Source: Alicyclobacillaceae bacterium (GTDB lineage Bacteria > Bacillota > Bacilli > Kyrpidiales > Kyrpidiaceae). Taken from it: a DNA stretch of 55,665 nucleotides. The position numbers and the translations under genes are program-made. The stretch is taken from contig JASBVN010000011.1 in the NCBI GenBank assembly GCA_029961045.1, positions 1 through 55,665 of the forward strand, read 5' to 3'. Below are positions 25,514 through 35,200 of the stretch, piece after piece. The first letter of the stretch is position 1; each line of letters starts with the position of its first letter. The notes beneath the pieces were generated by a model. The model did no database searches. It was not told the DNA's origin and was given only the letters and a program-made list of their open reading frames with translations.

Positions 25514-25543
25514 TTGACAAAGATTCTAGCAACGCGAAATAAT
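25514..25543 (+). promoter_or_regulatory. SigA-type promoter of the LCP gene
   Basis: TTGACA at 25514-25519 and AATAAT at 25538-25543 are 18 bases apart. The -10 box overlaps the ATG that would start the longest frame, which argues that translation begins further down, at TTG 25581. Confidence 0.6.
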
Positions 25544-25580
25544 GGACATGGGTTTTGGTCCCCGCAAGGAGGCGCGGAAT

Positions 25581-26888
25581 TTGCGAAATCGAAAGCGGAT
25601 GCTCTGGATCGGCCTGGCCGCGCTGATTCTGGCCGTATGCGGGATCGCCGGCTATTATGGATATGCCGTACGCCATTTTTTGGATGCGATCCACCGGGAC
25701 GATCTGCCGGGGGAGGAGTTGGCCCAGTGGACGGGGACGGAACGGGTGAACATCCTCCTGATGGGCGTGGACAACCGGGATCGCGATTCCCATCCCCGCT
25801 CCGATAGCATGATCCTGGTCAGCGTGGATCCCCAGACCCGGTCGGCTCAAATGTACTCGATCATGCGGGACACCTGGTACCGGATTCCCGGCCACGGGTA
25901 CGACAAGATCAACGCCGCCTTCGCCCTGGGCGGACCGTCGCTGGCCGTCCGGACCGTCGAAGATTTTTTGCGGATCCCGGTCCACTATTACGTCGTCACC
26001 GATTTTGTGGGCTTTGAAAAATTGGTGGATATTGTGGGCGGCGTGGATCTCAATGTGGAAAAAGAGATGGATTATGTAGACGACGGGGTCTACGACATTC
26101 ATCTCCGGCCCGGAATGCAACATTTGGACGGCAAACACGCTCTCATGTACGTGCGGTTCCGGCACGACGCGCAGTCGGATTTCGCCCGCACCCAGCGCCA
26201 GCGGCAGTTCCTTCTCGCTTTGGCCCAAAAAATGAAGTCCGCGGGGACCCTGGCCAAGCTGCCGGTGATCCTGCGGGAGATGGAGCCGTATGTACAGACG
26301 AACATGAACCTCAACGACATGATCCAGCTGGCGGGACTGATGCGCGGGGTGGATACGAGCCAGGTGCAGACGGCGCAAATTCCCCGGAACGAGGATTTGT
26401 TGTCCCGGGAGGTGGACGGCCAATCGGTGTTGATCCCCCATGTGAGCGCCTGCCGGCAATACGTCCACCGGATGATGGGGCTTCCGGACGCCGAAACCAT
26501 GCTGGCCTCGGCGGCGGAAGATGTGTATTGGGAGCTGTATAAAGACGGGGGACCCCGCTCGACGGGGCGGCAGGTGGCGGCGGAAGCTCCGGCAAAGCCG
26601 CCGGCGCCCCCCCGGACGGCTTCTCCCGCTCCCGAGACCGCCGGAAACGGGGAGCAGGGCCGGCCGGGTTCTGCGGGAAAGCCGGCCTCCAAAGAAAGTT
26701 CGACCCCCGGAAAGCAGGAGGAACATCAAGTGATTCCCAACCGGCCGGCGGAAAACGGAGAGAATCCGAAAGGCCAGCCGCCGGGCACACCGCAGAAGGG
26801 CGATTCTTCACAGGAAGTCCCTTCCACTACAGGCGAGCAACCGGTGAGGTCGGGCGCGAAAAATACGTTGGCCCAGCCGGGGACGTGA
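25581..26888 (+). CDS. LytR-CpsA-Psr (LCP) cell-wall polymer ligase
   Basis: About 435 residues: one N-terminal membrane helix (MLWIGLAALILAVCGIAGYYGY), an extracellular LCP domain (VNILLMGVDNRD, RSDSMILVSVDP, SIMRDTWYRIPGHGYDKINAAFALGG, VVTDFVGFEKLVDIVGGVDL, RFRHDAQSDFARTQRQRQFL) and a long Pro/Gly/Glu low-complexity tail of about 110 residues. LCP enzymes move teichoic-acid-like or capsule polymers from a lipid carrier to peptidoglycan. TTG 25581 is preferred: AAGGAGG at 25566-25572 is well placed, while the ATG at 25542 lies in the -10 box. Alanine racemase follows. Confidence 0.9.
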   Translation: MRNRKRMLWIGLAALILAVCGIAGYYGYAVRHFLDAIHRDDLPGEELAQWTGTERVNILLMGVDNRDRDSHPRSDSMILVSVDPQTRSAQMYSIMRDTWYRIPGHGYDKINAAFALGGPSLAVRTVEDFLRIPVHYYVVTDFVGFEKLVDIVGGVDLNVEKEMDYVDDGVYDIHLRPGMQHLDGKHALMYVRFRHDAQSDFARTQRQRQFLLALAQKMKSAGTLAKLPVILREMEPYVQTNMNLNDMIQLAGLMRGVDTSQVQTAQIPRNEDLLSREVDGQSVLIPHVSACRQYVHRMMGLPDAETMLASAAEDVYWELYKDGGPRSTGRQVAAEAPAKPPAPPRTASPAPETAGNGEQGRPGSAGKPASKESSTPGKQEEHQVIPNRPAENGENPKGQPPGTPQKGDSSQEVPSTTGEQPVRSGAKNTLAQPGT

Positions 26889-26921
26889 GGCGACAGAAGG
26901 GATGGGGGGTTTTGAATCGAG

Positions 26922-28088
26922 ATGGGCTTTGAGGTGATCGGGGCGGGGGCCGCCGGCGGCGATCCGGCGGGATGGACGTGGGCGGAGGTGGATCTGTCGG
27001 CGATTGCCCACAATGTCCGCTTGTTCCGGTCACTGGCGCCGCGTGCGCGGATGATGGCCGTCGTGAAGGCGGACGCCTACGGCCACGGCGCCGTCCCCGT
27101 GGCTCGGTCCGCCCTCAGCGCGGGGGCGGAGTGGTTGGGGGTGGCCCGGGTACACGAGGGAAAGGCCCTGCGCCGCGCCGGGGTGACGGCTCCGATTCTC
27201 CTGCTGGGATGGACCGGTCCCTCGGAAGTGCGGGCGGCGGTGGAGTGGGATTTGGATCTGACGGTATTCGCCCCGGATCACCTTCCGCCGGTGGTTGCCG
27301 CCTCCCGGGAACTGGGAAAACGGGTCGCGGTGCACGTCAAGGTGGATACCGGCATGGGCCGGATCGGATGGCGGGATTTGGAGGAGGCCGCCCGGTGGAT
27401 CGCGGCCATCCGGGATCTCCCGGAGATCGAAGTGCGGGGTGTTTTCACCCACTTTGCGGCTGCCGACGCCGACGATCCCGGCCATGCCCGGGACCAGTGG
27501 GAGCGGTTCGACCGGTGGGTTCGCGAGCTGGAAAAACGGGGGTTGCGGCCCCCCATCGTCCACGCCGCCAACACCGCGGCCGTCGTGCGCATGCCGGAGG
27601 CCCATTACGACTTGGTCCGGGTCGGTATCGGGCTGTACGGCTATTTGCCCAATGAGAGCTGGTATTCGCGCGTTCCCGTCCGGCGGGCGCTGACGTGGAA
27701 GTCGCGGCTCGTATACGTGAAATGGGTAGAAAAGGGAGCGACGATCAGCTACGGGTGCACCTATACAGCGCCCGGGAAGCGGAAAATCGGAACGGTGGCG
27801 GTCGGGTATGCCGACGGTTTCCGGCGCGGTCTGTCGAACCGCGGCTACGTGCTGGTTCGCGGCCGCCGGGCGCCGGTGGTCGGCCGGGTGTGCATGGACC
27901 AGACGATGGTGGACCTCACGGATATTCCCGGCGCCGATACCGGCGACGAAGCGGTTCTCCTCGGGGACCAGGGTGGGGACCGGTGTACCGCCGACGATCA
28001 TGCGAGATGGGTGGATACGATTTCATACGAGATTCTCTGCGGGATCGGTAAGCGGGTGCCCCGGATGTACCTCCGGGTGCCCCGGTGA
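26922..28088 (+). CDS. alr: Alanine racemase
   Basis: A 388-residue PLP enzyme with AVVKADAYGHGA (PLP-binding Lys49), VKVDTGMGRIG, GVFTHFAAAD, the catalytic-Tyr region TISYGCTYTA and RVCMDQTMVDLTD. It interconverts L- and D-alanine for peptidoglycan, and in spore formers can also quench L-alanine germination. The N-terminal extension before WAEVDLSAIAHN is about 18 residues. It sits 33 bases after the LCP gene and is probably co-transcribed, a wall-synthesis pair. Confidence 0.95.
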   Translation: MGFEVIGAGAAGGDPAGWTWAEVDLSAIAHNVRLFRSLAPRARMMAVVKADAYGHGAVPVARSALSAGAEWLGVARVHEGKALRRAGVTAPILLLGWTGPSEVRAAVEWDLDLTVFAPDHLPPVVAASRELGKRVAVHVKVDTGMGRIGWRDLEEAARWIAAIRDLPEIEVRGVFTHFAAADADDPGHARDQWERFDRWVRELEKRGLRPPIVHAANTAAVVRMPEAHYDLVRVGIGLYGYLPNESWYSRVPVRRALTWKSRLVYVKWVEKGATISYGCTYTAPGKRKIGTVAVGYADGFRRGLSNRGYVLVRGRRAPVVGRVCMDQTMVDLTDIPGADTGDEAVLLGDQGGDRCTADDHARWVDTISYEILCGIGKRVPRMYLRVPR

Positions 28089-28172
28089 TGTCGCGGCCGG
28101 GAAAAGGGCCGTCCGGCGCGGCCCTCGGCCGCCGGGGGCCGGCTCCTCTTGGCGGTCCCCCCGGGATGCGGA

Positions 28173-28355
28173 TCAACTGGTGCCGCCCTTGTCGGCCGTC
28201 TGTTGCAGGCGCAGCCGCTGGGCGAGGACGACGAGGCGATCCAATTGTTGGCTTTTTCGGACGATGAGCGGGTCCGTGAGCCTTCCGTTGCAGAGGCCGA
28301 ACAACTGAACCAACTCCGCCTGTAGTTGGCGGATCTGGTCCGTCAGGGCGAGCAT
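28173..28355 (-). CDS. Spo0E-family aspartyl-phosphate phosphatase
   Basis: A 60-residue protein, MLALTDQIRQLQAEL..., with the two-helix Spo0E pattern and the signature SQQLDRLVVLAQRL, in which the SxxxD motif contacts the response regulator. Members dephosphorylate Spo0A~P and delay sporulation. GAGGAGGG just upstream on the minus strand selects the ATG at 28355 over a longer frame. The C-terminal tail (QQTADKGGTS) is short. It is a lone gene converging on alr. Confidence 0.85.
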   Translation of the reverse strand: MLALTDQIRQLQAELVQLFGLCNGRLTDPLIVRKSQQLDRLVVLAQRLRLQQTADKGGTS

Positions 28356-28605
28356 CCTTTTCCCTCCTCGCAAGCAATCTGGCAAACGCTCTCCACCCGG
28401 TCCGTTCGGCGCCTCCGGCGCCGGAGCGCACACACGATCGTATTATACAATGGTTTTTGCGCCCGGACCATATATTGAAATATACAGATTTTCGACCTAT
28501 TCCGTCTTTTTTCGACTGAAATCGACGTGCGCGGGCCGCATACTTTGACCGTCGGGGGCGCACCCTCCTGATGAAGAAAAAGGTTCGCCGGCGAAGGGTG
28601 AGACC

Positions 28606-28791
28606 GTGCAGAAGATCTTCAAATCCGGAGACGAGGTCTGGCATCTTCGGTATGGCAGGGGGCGCGTCGTGTCGGTGTCGGCGGGTTCCGTGCTCGTGAT
28701 GTTGAGCCGGGGAGAGACGGCGGCGTTCAACGCGGACGACTGGGCCCTTTGGCCCTGGCCCCCCTGGCGGCGCATCCGGATCTCTTCGTGA
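28606..28791 (+). CDS. Small protein with SH3/KOW-like barrel motif
   Basis: A 61-residue frame from GTG 28606. The first 45 residues (GDEVWHLRYGRGRVVSVSAGSVLVMLSRGETAAF) resemble the small beta-barrel seen in CarD-like and UvrD C-terminal domains, which bind RNA polymerase. The tail is Trp/Pro-rich and basic. The gene is flanked by a divergent Spo0E gene and a terminator. Function unknown; codon use fits the genome. The domain likeness is a visual judgement. Confidence 0.55.
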   Translation: MQKIFKSGDEVWHLRYGRGRVVSVSAGSVLVMLSRGETAAFNADDWALWPWPPWRRIRISS

Positions 28792-28834
28792 GGGGCTTCG
28801 CGGGGGCTGGAGAGACGGGTGGCCGTTTGCAAGG

Positions 28835-28869
28835 ACAAAAAGGGGCTGCGGCACCCGCCGCAGCCCCTT
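28835..28869 (-). terminator. Terminator of the minus-strand NYN operon
   Basis: AAGGGGCTGCGGC (28840-28852) pairs perfectly with GCCGCAGCCCCTT (28857-28869) around ACCC. Read on the minus strand the stem is followed by TTTTTGTCC. It lies six bases after the NYN gene stop. Confidence 0.9.
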
Positions 28870-28874
28870 CGGGT

Positions 28875-29789
28875 CTAAGCCTCGTCCCCCGGCTCCTCGC
28901 CGTCCTCGGAATCGTCCCGGAATTCCGCTGCCCTTTCCCCGTTCAAGTCGTGGAGTTCCTGAAGTTCCTGCAGGTGGTCCGGTTCCGGCTCGCCCAGCAC
29001 CTGTTTGACCATCGGATGGTTCCGGTTCAACCGCACGGCCGTCGTGGGAAAATCGGGGTTGTTGGGGTTGGGTACTTTGTACACCTCGAGAATGCCTTCG
29101 TTTTTGGCCGCATTGAGCACTTCCTCAAAACCGAAGCGATAGGGATACCGGCGGGTCAATTCCCTTTGAAGCAGGCCGAACCCCACGAAGGGCAGCCGTC
29201 CCTCCATGCCCGCCAAAACGTGGATCACCTGCTCGAGGTCGCCCTCCGCCACTTGGGGACCGGTTTCCCGGAAGCGGTCGCGCAGGATCTCCTCCCGGTG
29301 ATCGAGGGCCGTGAAGCTTTCGGCCCAGTCCCGGAGAATCCGGTGGGTATAGTTTTGGAAACCGCAAAGATGAATGTGTTTTCCGTATTGCGCCAAGCGA
29401 CGGAAAATGGGGACGAGGGTCAAGTCCCCGCCGACGAACAAATGATCGGTGACATGGGGGAACAGGTGAACGGAATCCAACACGTCCAGGGACATTTCCA
29501 GGGTGATGGCGTCCCGGTTGTATTCGCCGGCTTCCCGGACGGCGACGTGGCGGGGCTGAATCCCCACCTGAAGCAGGCGCGTTTGCAGTCCGTAATCTCC
29601 CCGGTCGAAATCTCCATACGCCGCCGTGCCGCACCAGTTGCCCTGCAGGCTGCAGATCTCCTTGATGACCCGGGAAAATTGATCAAAATCCAGATCCTTA
29701 CCCATACTTTTGTGTACAATGTCGCCCAATTGTTCCCAATGCACCCACGCTAAAATACTGCGGTCCACGATAATCCCCCTTTTATCCAA
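28875..29789 (-). CDS. NYN-domain putative ribonuclease with C-terminal winged helix
   Basis: The 304-residue protein starts GIIVDRSILAW, the first acidic strand of a NYN (PIN-like, LabA/DUF88) domain. It continues with AAYGDFDRGD, YNRDAITLEMSLDVLD and FVGGDLTLVPIFRRLAQYGKHIHLCG. Candidate metal ligands are D9, D93, D102 and D122. The second Asp of the usual GDSDF motif is Leu-Thr-Leu here, so catalysis may be altered. About residues 175-275 look like an OST-HTH/LOTUS-type winged helix that binds RNA; the tail is very acidic. It lies 16 bases after the nitronate monooxygenase gene and ends at a strong terminator. Confidence 0.75.
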   Translation of the reverse strand: MDKRGIIVDRSILAWVHWEQLGDIVHKSMGKDLDFDQFSRVIKEICSLQGNWCGTAAYGDFDRGDYGLQTRLLQVGIQPRHVAVREAGEYNRDAITLEMSLDVLDSVHLFPHVTDHLFVGGDLTLVPIFRRLAQYGKHIHLCGFQNYTHRILRDWAESFTALDHREEILRDRFRETGPQVAEGDLEQVIHVLAGMEGRLPFVGFGLLQRELTRRYPYRFGFEEVLNAAKNEGILEVYKVPNPNNPDFPTTAVRLNRNHPMVKQVLGEPEPDHLQELQELHDLNGERAAEFRDDSEDGEEPGDEA

Positions 29790-29805
29790 GTCGTATGCCT
29801 TTCTC

Positions 29806-30849
29806 TTAATCGGTTTTCGCCTCTTCCGCCCGGCCCTGGAGCCGGACGGCCCATTCGCGGGCGCGGTTCAAGGCGGCCGCCGCCTCCGAGGCCAGGGTTC
29901 GAACGACGTCGCCGGCGGGGCGGATTTCGCGGATGAGGCCGGTGCTCTGCCCGGCGTTCATGTATCCTTCTTCCACCCGTCCCTCGATGGCCGCCACCCG
30001 GTTGTTATGGCCCAAAATGTACGGGAGCAATTCTTCAATAGAAGGTTGCCGCTTTTCCAGTTCCAAAATCCGTTCGGTGAACGCATTGCGTAAAACCCGC
30101 GTGACGCGGCCCTGGCTGCGTTCGATCACCACCGTCGCCTCGTCGCCGGCCCGGAGGAGCAACTCTTTGTAAGCCGGGTGGGCCTGGCATTCTTCGGTGG
30201 CTACGAACAAGGTGCCCACCTGGACGCCGTCCGCCCCGAGCACGAGGGCGGCCGCCATCTGTTCGCCGGTGGCGATGCCGCCTGCGGCCACCACGGGAAC
30301 GTCCCGGCCGGCCTCGCGCAAGGCGCGCACCACCTGGGGCACCAAGGCGAGGGTGGTGAGTTCGGCCGGTCCGTTGTGGCCCCCGGCTTCAAAGCCTTCG
30401 CAGATGATGACGTCCGCACCGGCCTCGGCGGCCTTGAGCGCCTGCCGGACCGTCGAGGTCAACACCATCACCCGCAAGCCGGCCTCCCGGAACACCGGAA
30501 TGAGGGGCCGCGGATTGCCCGCCGACAGGCTCACCGCCGCCAAGCGGTGCCGGTTTTGGAGGACCACCTCGACATAGGGAGTATTGTCCCGGTGTTCACT
30601 GATCGGAATGTTCACACCGAAAGGTCGGGCCGTCCGGGAAGCGGCGACCTCGATCTCTTCCGCAAACTGCTCGGGGCTGCGTCCGGCCGAGCCCACCTGT
30701 CCGAACCCGCCGGCCTCCGATATGGCGGCCGCGAGACTTCCATTTCCGACATACGCCAATCCGCCTTCAATAATGGGGTACCGGATTCCCAAACACGCGC
30801 ACAACCGGCATCCCGGATCCGCTCCGGTTCCGGCGGAAAAATCGGGCAT
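29806..30849 (-). CDS. Nitronate monooxygenase / FabK-like FMN enzyme
   Basis: A 347-residue TIM-barrel flavoprotein: RYPIIEGGLAYVGNGSLAAAISEAGGFGQVGS, GADVIICEGFEAGGHNGP with the catalytic-type His, VPVVAAGGIATGEQMAAALVLGADGVQVGTLFVATEEC and a C-terminal helical tail. This family covers nitronate monooxygenases and the enoyl-ACP reductase FabK, which sequence alone does not separate well. A Cys-rich N-terminus (CRLCACLG) is unusual. The 16-base gap to the NYN gene shows co-transcription. Confidence 0.87.
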   Translation of the reverse strand: MPDFSAGTGADPGCRLCACLGIRYPIIEGGLAYVGNGSLAAAISEAGGFGQVGSAGRSPEQFAEEIEVAASRTARPFGVNIPISEHRDNTPYVEVVLQNRHRLAAVSLSAGNPRPLIPVFREAGLRVMVLTSTVRQALKAAEAGADVIICEGFEAGGHNGPAELTTLALVPQVVRALREAGRDVPVVAAGGIATGEQMAAALVLGADGVQVGTLFVATEECQAHPAYKELLLRAGDEATVVIERSQGRVTRVLRNAFTERILELEKRQPSIEELLPYILGHNNRVAAIEGRVEEGYMNAGQSTGLIREIRPAGDVVRTLASEAAAALNRAREWAVRLQGRAEEAKTD

Positions 30850-30867
30850 AGTCCCTCACCTCATTTT

Positions 30868-30906
30868 GCCTGAAACCCAAAATCAAAGCCTGAAACCCAA
30901 AATCAA
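30868..30906. repeat. Two-copy 20-bp tandem duplication
   Basis: GCCTGAAACCCAAAATCAAA is repeated directly (30868-30887, then 30888-30906 with a changed last base), just upstream of the nitronate monooxygenase start. Confidence 0.8.
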
Positions 30907-30970
30907 CGCGACTACACTCAATGTATCATTATACGCGCGGAAAGGGAAGGATATGCGTCGCGTTTCCGGT

Positions 30971-32155
30971 TCACAGACGGCGCGCGGCCCGGTTTTCTTC
31001 CTCCCCCGGAGAAGGCTGTGGATGTTCCTTTCGCCGGATCATGGCCAAAAGACCGAGCGGGATGGGCAACCAGAACGTGATGCCCCGGTAAGCCAAGGTC
31101 AGGGCCCAGGCTTGGGCCCACGGCATTCCGAGCCAGTGGTACAGGGCCGCCATCGACACTTCGAAGACGCCCAAGGAAAACGGCAGCGCCGAAAGGTTGA
31201 CCAGGAGGACGACGAGCCCGTAGCCGGCGATCAGGTGGCTCCACGGCAGGGTGATGTGCAAAGCCGCCATGAGCGCGGCCAGGGTGCCGATGCGGAATCC
31301 GTACAGGGCCAGATTTTCGAGAAAAGCGACCGCCCACAGACCGGGATTGCGGCGGATGCGCTCCCACGTGGCTTCGAAGGCTGCAAACTGCTCCTGTTCG
31401 TTCCACCTCCGCCTGCGGCCTTGGGTTCCCCGGGGAGAGGGACGGGCCGGACCGGTCTCGGCGGGGGGGAGTTCCCGGACTCCTTTCCGCTTCCGGAGGA
31501 ACCGGAAGGCGGCGCGGCTCCGGCGCCACCAGCGGACCGCCGCGCCGGCGATGCGGATCGCAAAGCGAACCGCCCGGTGGCGCACGGGATCCCACAGAAA
31601 GGCGATCCCGGCGACCAGTGCCGCCGCCGTCGCCCAGCGCCCGGCGGTCAGCGCCCGCTGGACCGACGGCGGCAGGGCGATGTCCCAAATGGACAGCAGA
31701 AAGACGGAAGCGGCGACGATGACCGCTGTCGCGAGCAGCCCGAGAACCGTGTGCAGGGCCGTCATCCAGAGCGTGCTCGCCCACGTGATGCCCCAGCGGG
31801 CTCCGGACAGCGCCAGAACGGCGATGCCGCTCGTTCCAGCGGTGGGCAAAAGGCGGTCCACCACCCCCGCGATCAGCAGGAGGCGGAACAGGGCTCCGCC
31901 GGCGACCGGAGTTCCCGCCGCCCGGTACAACCGGCGGACCAAATCCCAATACACGGCGATAAAGGCCAATTCGCAAAGGACGGCGACCGCCGTGCCGGCG
32001 GGTGAAGCACCGGCCAGAACCCGGACGATGTGGGCCAGCTCGTCGCGGTAGTGCCGGACGGCCAGGACGGTGGCCACCGCGAGCAGCCCCAGCCACACCC
32101 ACGCGCTGATCGGGCGCCTTCTGTGCGAAATCCCCGTGGAACCCCGTTTGGACAA
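30971..32155 (-). CDS. Lysylphosphatidylglycerol synthase TM-region / UPF0104 membrane protein
   Basis: About 394 residues with eight or so membrane helices. The early segment VVDRLLPTAGTSGIAVLALSGARWG and the late GYGLVVLLVNLSALPFSLGVFEVSMAALYHWLGMP (helix 6-7) match the flippase half of MprF and stand-alone UPF0104 proteins. A basic cytoplasmic loop (about 215-265) separates the halves. There is no C-terminal transferase domain, so it probably moves lipids rather than making lysyl-PG. TTG 32155 is chosen because AAGGAGG lies eight bases before it; the frame remains open upstream. Confidence 0.82.
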   Translation of the reverse strand: MSKRGSTGISHRRRPISAWVWLGLLAVATVLAVRHYRDELAHIVRVLAGASPAGTAVAVLCELAFIAVYWDLVRRLYRAAGTPVAGGALFRLLLIAGVVDRLLPTAGTSGIAVLALSGARWGITWASTLWMTALHTVLGLLATAVIVAASVFLLSIWDIALPPSVQRALTAGRWATAAALVAGIAFLWDPVRHRAVRFAIRIAGAAVRWWRRSRAAFRFLRKRKGVRELPPAETGPARPSPRGTQGRRRRWNEQEQFAAFEATWERIRRNPGLWAVAFLENLALYGFRIGTLAALMAALHITLPWSHLIAGYGLVVLLVNLSALPFSLGVFEVSMAALYHWLGMPWAQAWALTLAYRGITFWLPIPLGLLAMIRRKEHPQPSPGEEENRAARRL

Positions 32156-32242
32156 GAGGCAGTCCTCCTTATACCGGAGAGGCAGGAATGGACACATCGG
32201 TTGCTGAACCTTAGTATGACATATTTCATGGAGGGGGAGGCA

Positions 32243-35200
32243 ATGGTCAATCGCAAGGTACGGTGGATCGCATTGCTTTTGGCGTTCCTTCTCGTCTTCG
32301 CGGCCGCGCCTTTGGGGGCGCTGGCAGAAAGCTGGACGCTGTCCGCCAATTTGCCCACGGATCCGGCGTCCGCGTTGACGACGAACTCCAGGGTGATCGA
32401 TCTATCCGTAACGTTTAACAATGTGGTCAATATTAAATGTTTAGTAAAGCCGCAGGGCAGCCAGGCCATCAGCACCTACGAAAATCCCCAAATCCAGGGC
32501 AACACGGCGGTGTTTTCGGGCGTGGTGCTGGCGCCGGGTGTGAACGAAGTGTCCTTTGTCGGAACCTCCGGAAGCCTTCAAGTCCAGTCCGTTACATATT
32601 ATGTCGAATATTTGAATAATCCTCGCATCATGAACATGCAGTTGCAAGGAGTGGCCGTGGACCAAGACGACGTCGCGGCCGTGGGCCCGTCGCAAAACAA
32701 TCCGCCGTCTGCGATGAAAGCCAGCTGGCAGTACGACACGGAAAACGCGACGTGGAGCACCGTCAACGGTTTGCCCGTCACCGGGACGCCGGTCGGCACC
32801 AAGATGAACTGGTCGACCCTGCTCGACCTCAAGCCGGGCGAGAGCCCCTTGACGACCGTCGCTTCGAACAACCAGCGATCGGTGACGGTGAAAAAGTCGG
32901 TCATTCTGGTGGACGCGGCGACGAATGCCGCTCCCTTCGATGTTGTGCTCAGCGACAACAACGGCAAACAGACGAATCTCTGGGCGGGGATCAAAGTCCA
33001 AGCCTCCGGCGTCCAGCCGGTGACGGTCGGCGGTAAGTTTGTCGCTCCGGCGACTACGGCCACGGCCCCGACGGTTCAAGTGTCCGTCGACGGCGGTCCC
33101 TACCAGTCTGCGACCGTCACCCCCAGCTCCCAGACGGTTCCGTGGGTGAAACAATGGGGAGTCAAAGATCAACTGGCCGTCTGGACCTGGAGTTTGAACA
33201 TCGGGTCCCTCGGCACCGGCGACCACAAATTGACGTTGAGCTTTGCCGTCGACGGGACCGGCGCTTCTCAGACCATCGAATATCCCTTTTCCTTCATCGA
33301 TACGAACCAACCCTACTGGAGCGATCCGGTCCAGCTGTTCAACGTGACCACGGGCTCGACGGCCGGGGTGTACCGGGCCGGGCAGGCGATCCAGATCACG
33401 GAGCCGTGGGTCGTGTCCCAGACCCCCGTCGCCTTGGGACTGACCCTCAATAATCTGGGGGGATCCCCTGATTTTGCTAATAACGTGACGGTTCAGGCGG
33501 TGGACGCCCAGGATCAACCCATCGCCACCATCACCGGTTTTACGGCGGGCAGTCTCGAGTCCCAGCCGAATACGGCGGTCATCCTGTTTCCCTCGGGGTC
33601 GCTGCCGGCCGGGGAATATGATCTCAAAGTGACGTACAACAACGGCGGAACGCCCATTTCGGTGAAGATCCACACGGTCGTGCAACTGTCGCCGATGTTG
33701 AAAGTCACCCTGAAACAAAACAACGATGTGATCGCCGACGGTCAGGTGGTGACCAAAAGCGACCCTCTCTCCGCGGAGATCGTGCCGGTCAACTTCAACG
33801 CGTTCCCGGATCCCGTGACGGGTACCCTCAACGGGATCGCATTGAATCTTCAGAAGGACAGCAGCACCAATCCGACCAAGTACACCGTCAGCAACATCCA
33901 GTTGAGCGAGGGGACGAACACCTTTGTGTTCGAGGCCACCGACCCGGTGACGAAGCGGGTGACCGTCCGGACCACCCTCACGGTCTACCGGGCGACGCCG
34001 ACCGATGTGACCATCGACACCTTCCAACCCTGGACGCCGGACGGGCAGACGCTTCCGTTCAACCAGGATACGCAAAGTTATACGACGTCTTCGCAACGGG
34101 TCGAACTGGAGGTCAAACTGGGCCCGGTGGCCGGATTGTCCAACAATCCCAACGCCATCAACCGGGTGGATATTTATAAAAGCGGGACGCTGTTGACCAG
34201 CCTGTATGCGAACAACCCCGGAAATGGATACGTTCAGGCGCCGAGCTCCGCCGGAGGTTGGTGGTACGATCCGGGCAAGATCAAGCCCACGCCTTCGGGG
34301 GACAGCGCCACCGCCAAACTGACCTTCTGGGTGTCCGATCGGAACCCGCAGAATAATTCGGAATGGGTGGGCGTGTCGATTCCGCCGAACCAGACCACGA
34401 GCTTCAAGCTGGTGGCCTATGTCCAGACGTCGAACGGGCAGGCGATCAGCCAGCAGGTGACCAAGACCATTCTCGTGGTCAACCAGCTCAAACCCTACGA
34501 GGTCTACGTGGGGACCAACCTGAACCAGCCGGTGGACCTGACTCAGCCCCTTCAGGTCAACCAGAATTTCTTGGACATCGTCATCGCCACCCCTGCGCCG
34601 GCCGATTCGGTCACCGTCAACCGCCAGCCCGCGGTGGAGTGGAAGTCGCCTCCCGGCGGGGACCCGGCGAAGTCCTATTACGGGGTGGAGATCAAAGACC
34701 TGAAGCCGGGACTGAACAAAATTCCCTTTGTCGTCCAGTCGGGGCCGGTCAAGGAAAGCGGCACGCTGCTGGTCAACAACCTGGAACAGGCTCTGATGTA
34801 TGCCAAATCCAAGGTCTATTTCGGCAAGTCCACTTCGTTCAAAGCCTTTGACGGGAAGCTCCAGTTGCAGTTCCCGAGAAACACCATGCTGGCTCCCGCG
34901 GTGCAAGAGGGCCAAAACCTTCCGGACAGCACCGGCGCCACCAATGACCGGTATCTGCTGTTCGGCATCGCCGATCCGTCGACGGGCTACATCGAAAAAA
35001 ACAGCACCGGTTCGGCGGGGTACCAGAGCGTGCCCCAGGGATTCGCGCCCGGAGGTTGGGTGCTGGCGAGTCCCGTGTACTGGATCGACGCCGGCCCCAA
35101 ATCGTGGAGCAGCGTGTCGTTGCCGCCCTTCATTCCGGCGGGGGGGATCGATCCGTTCCAGCCCGGCTACAGCTTTAGCCAGCGGGGAGGCCCGCGGCCG

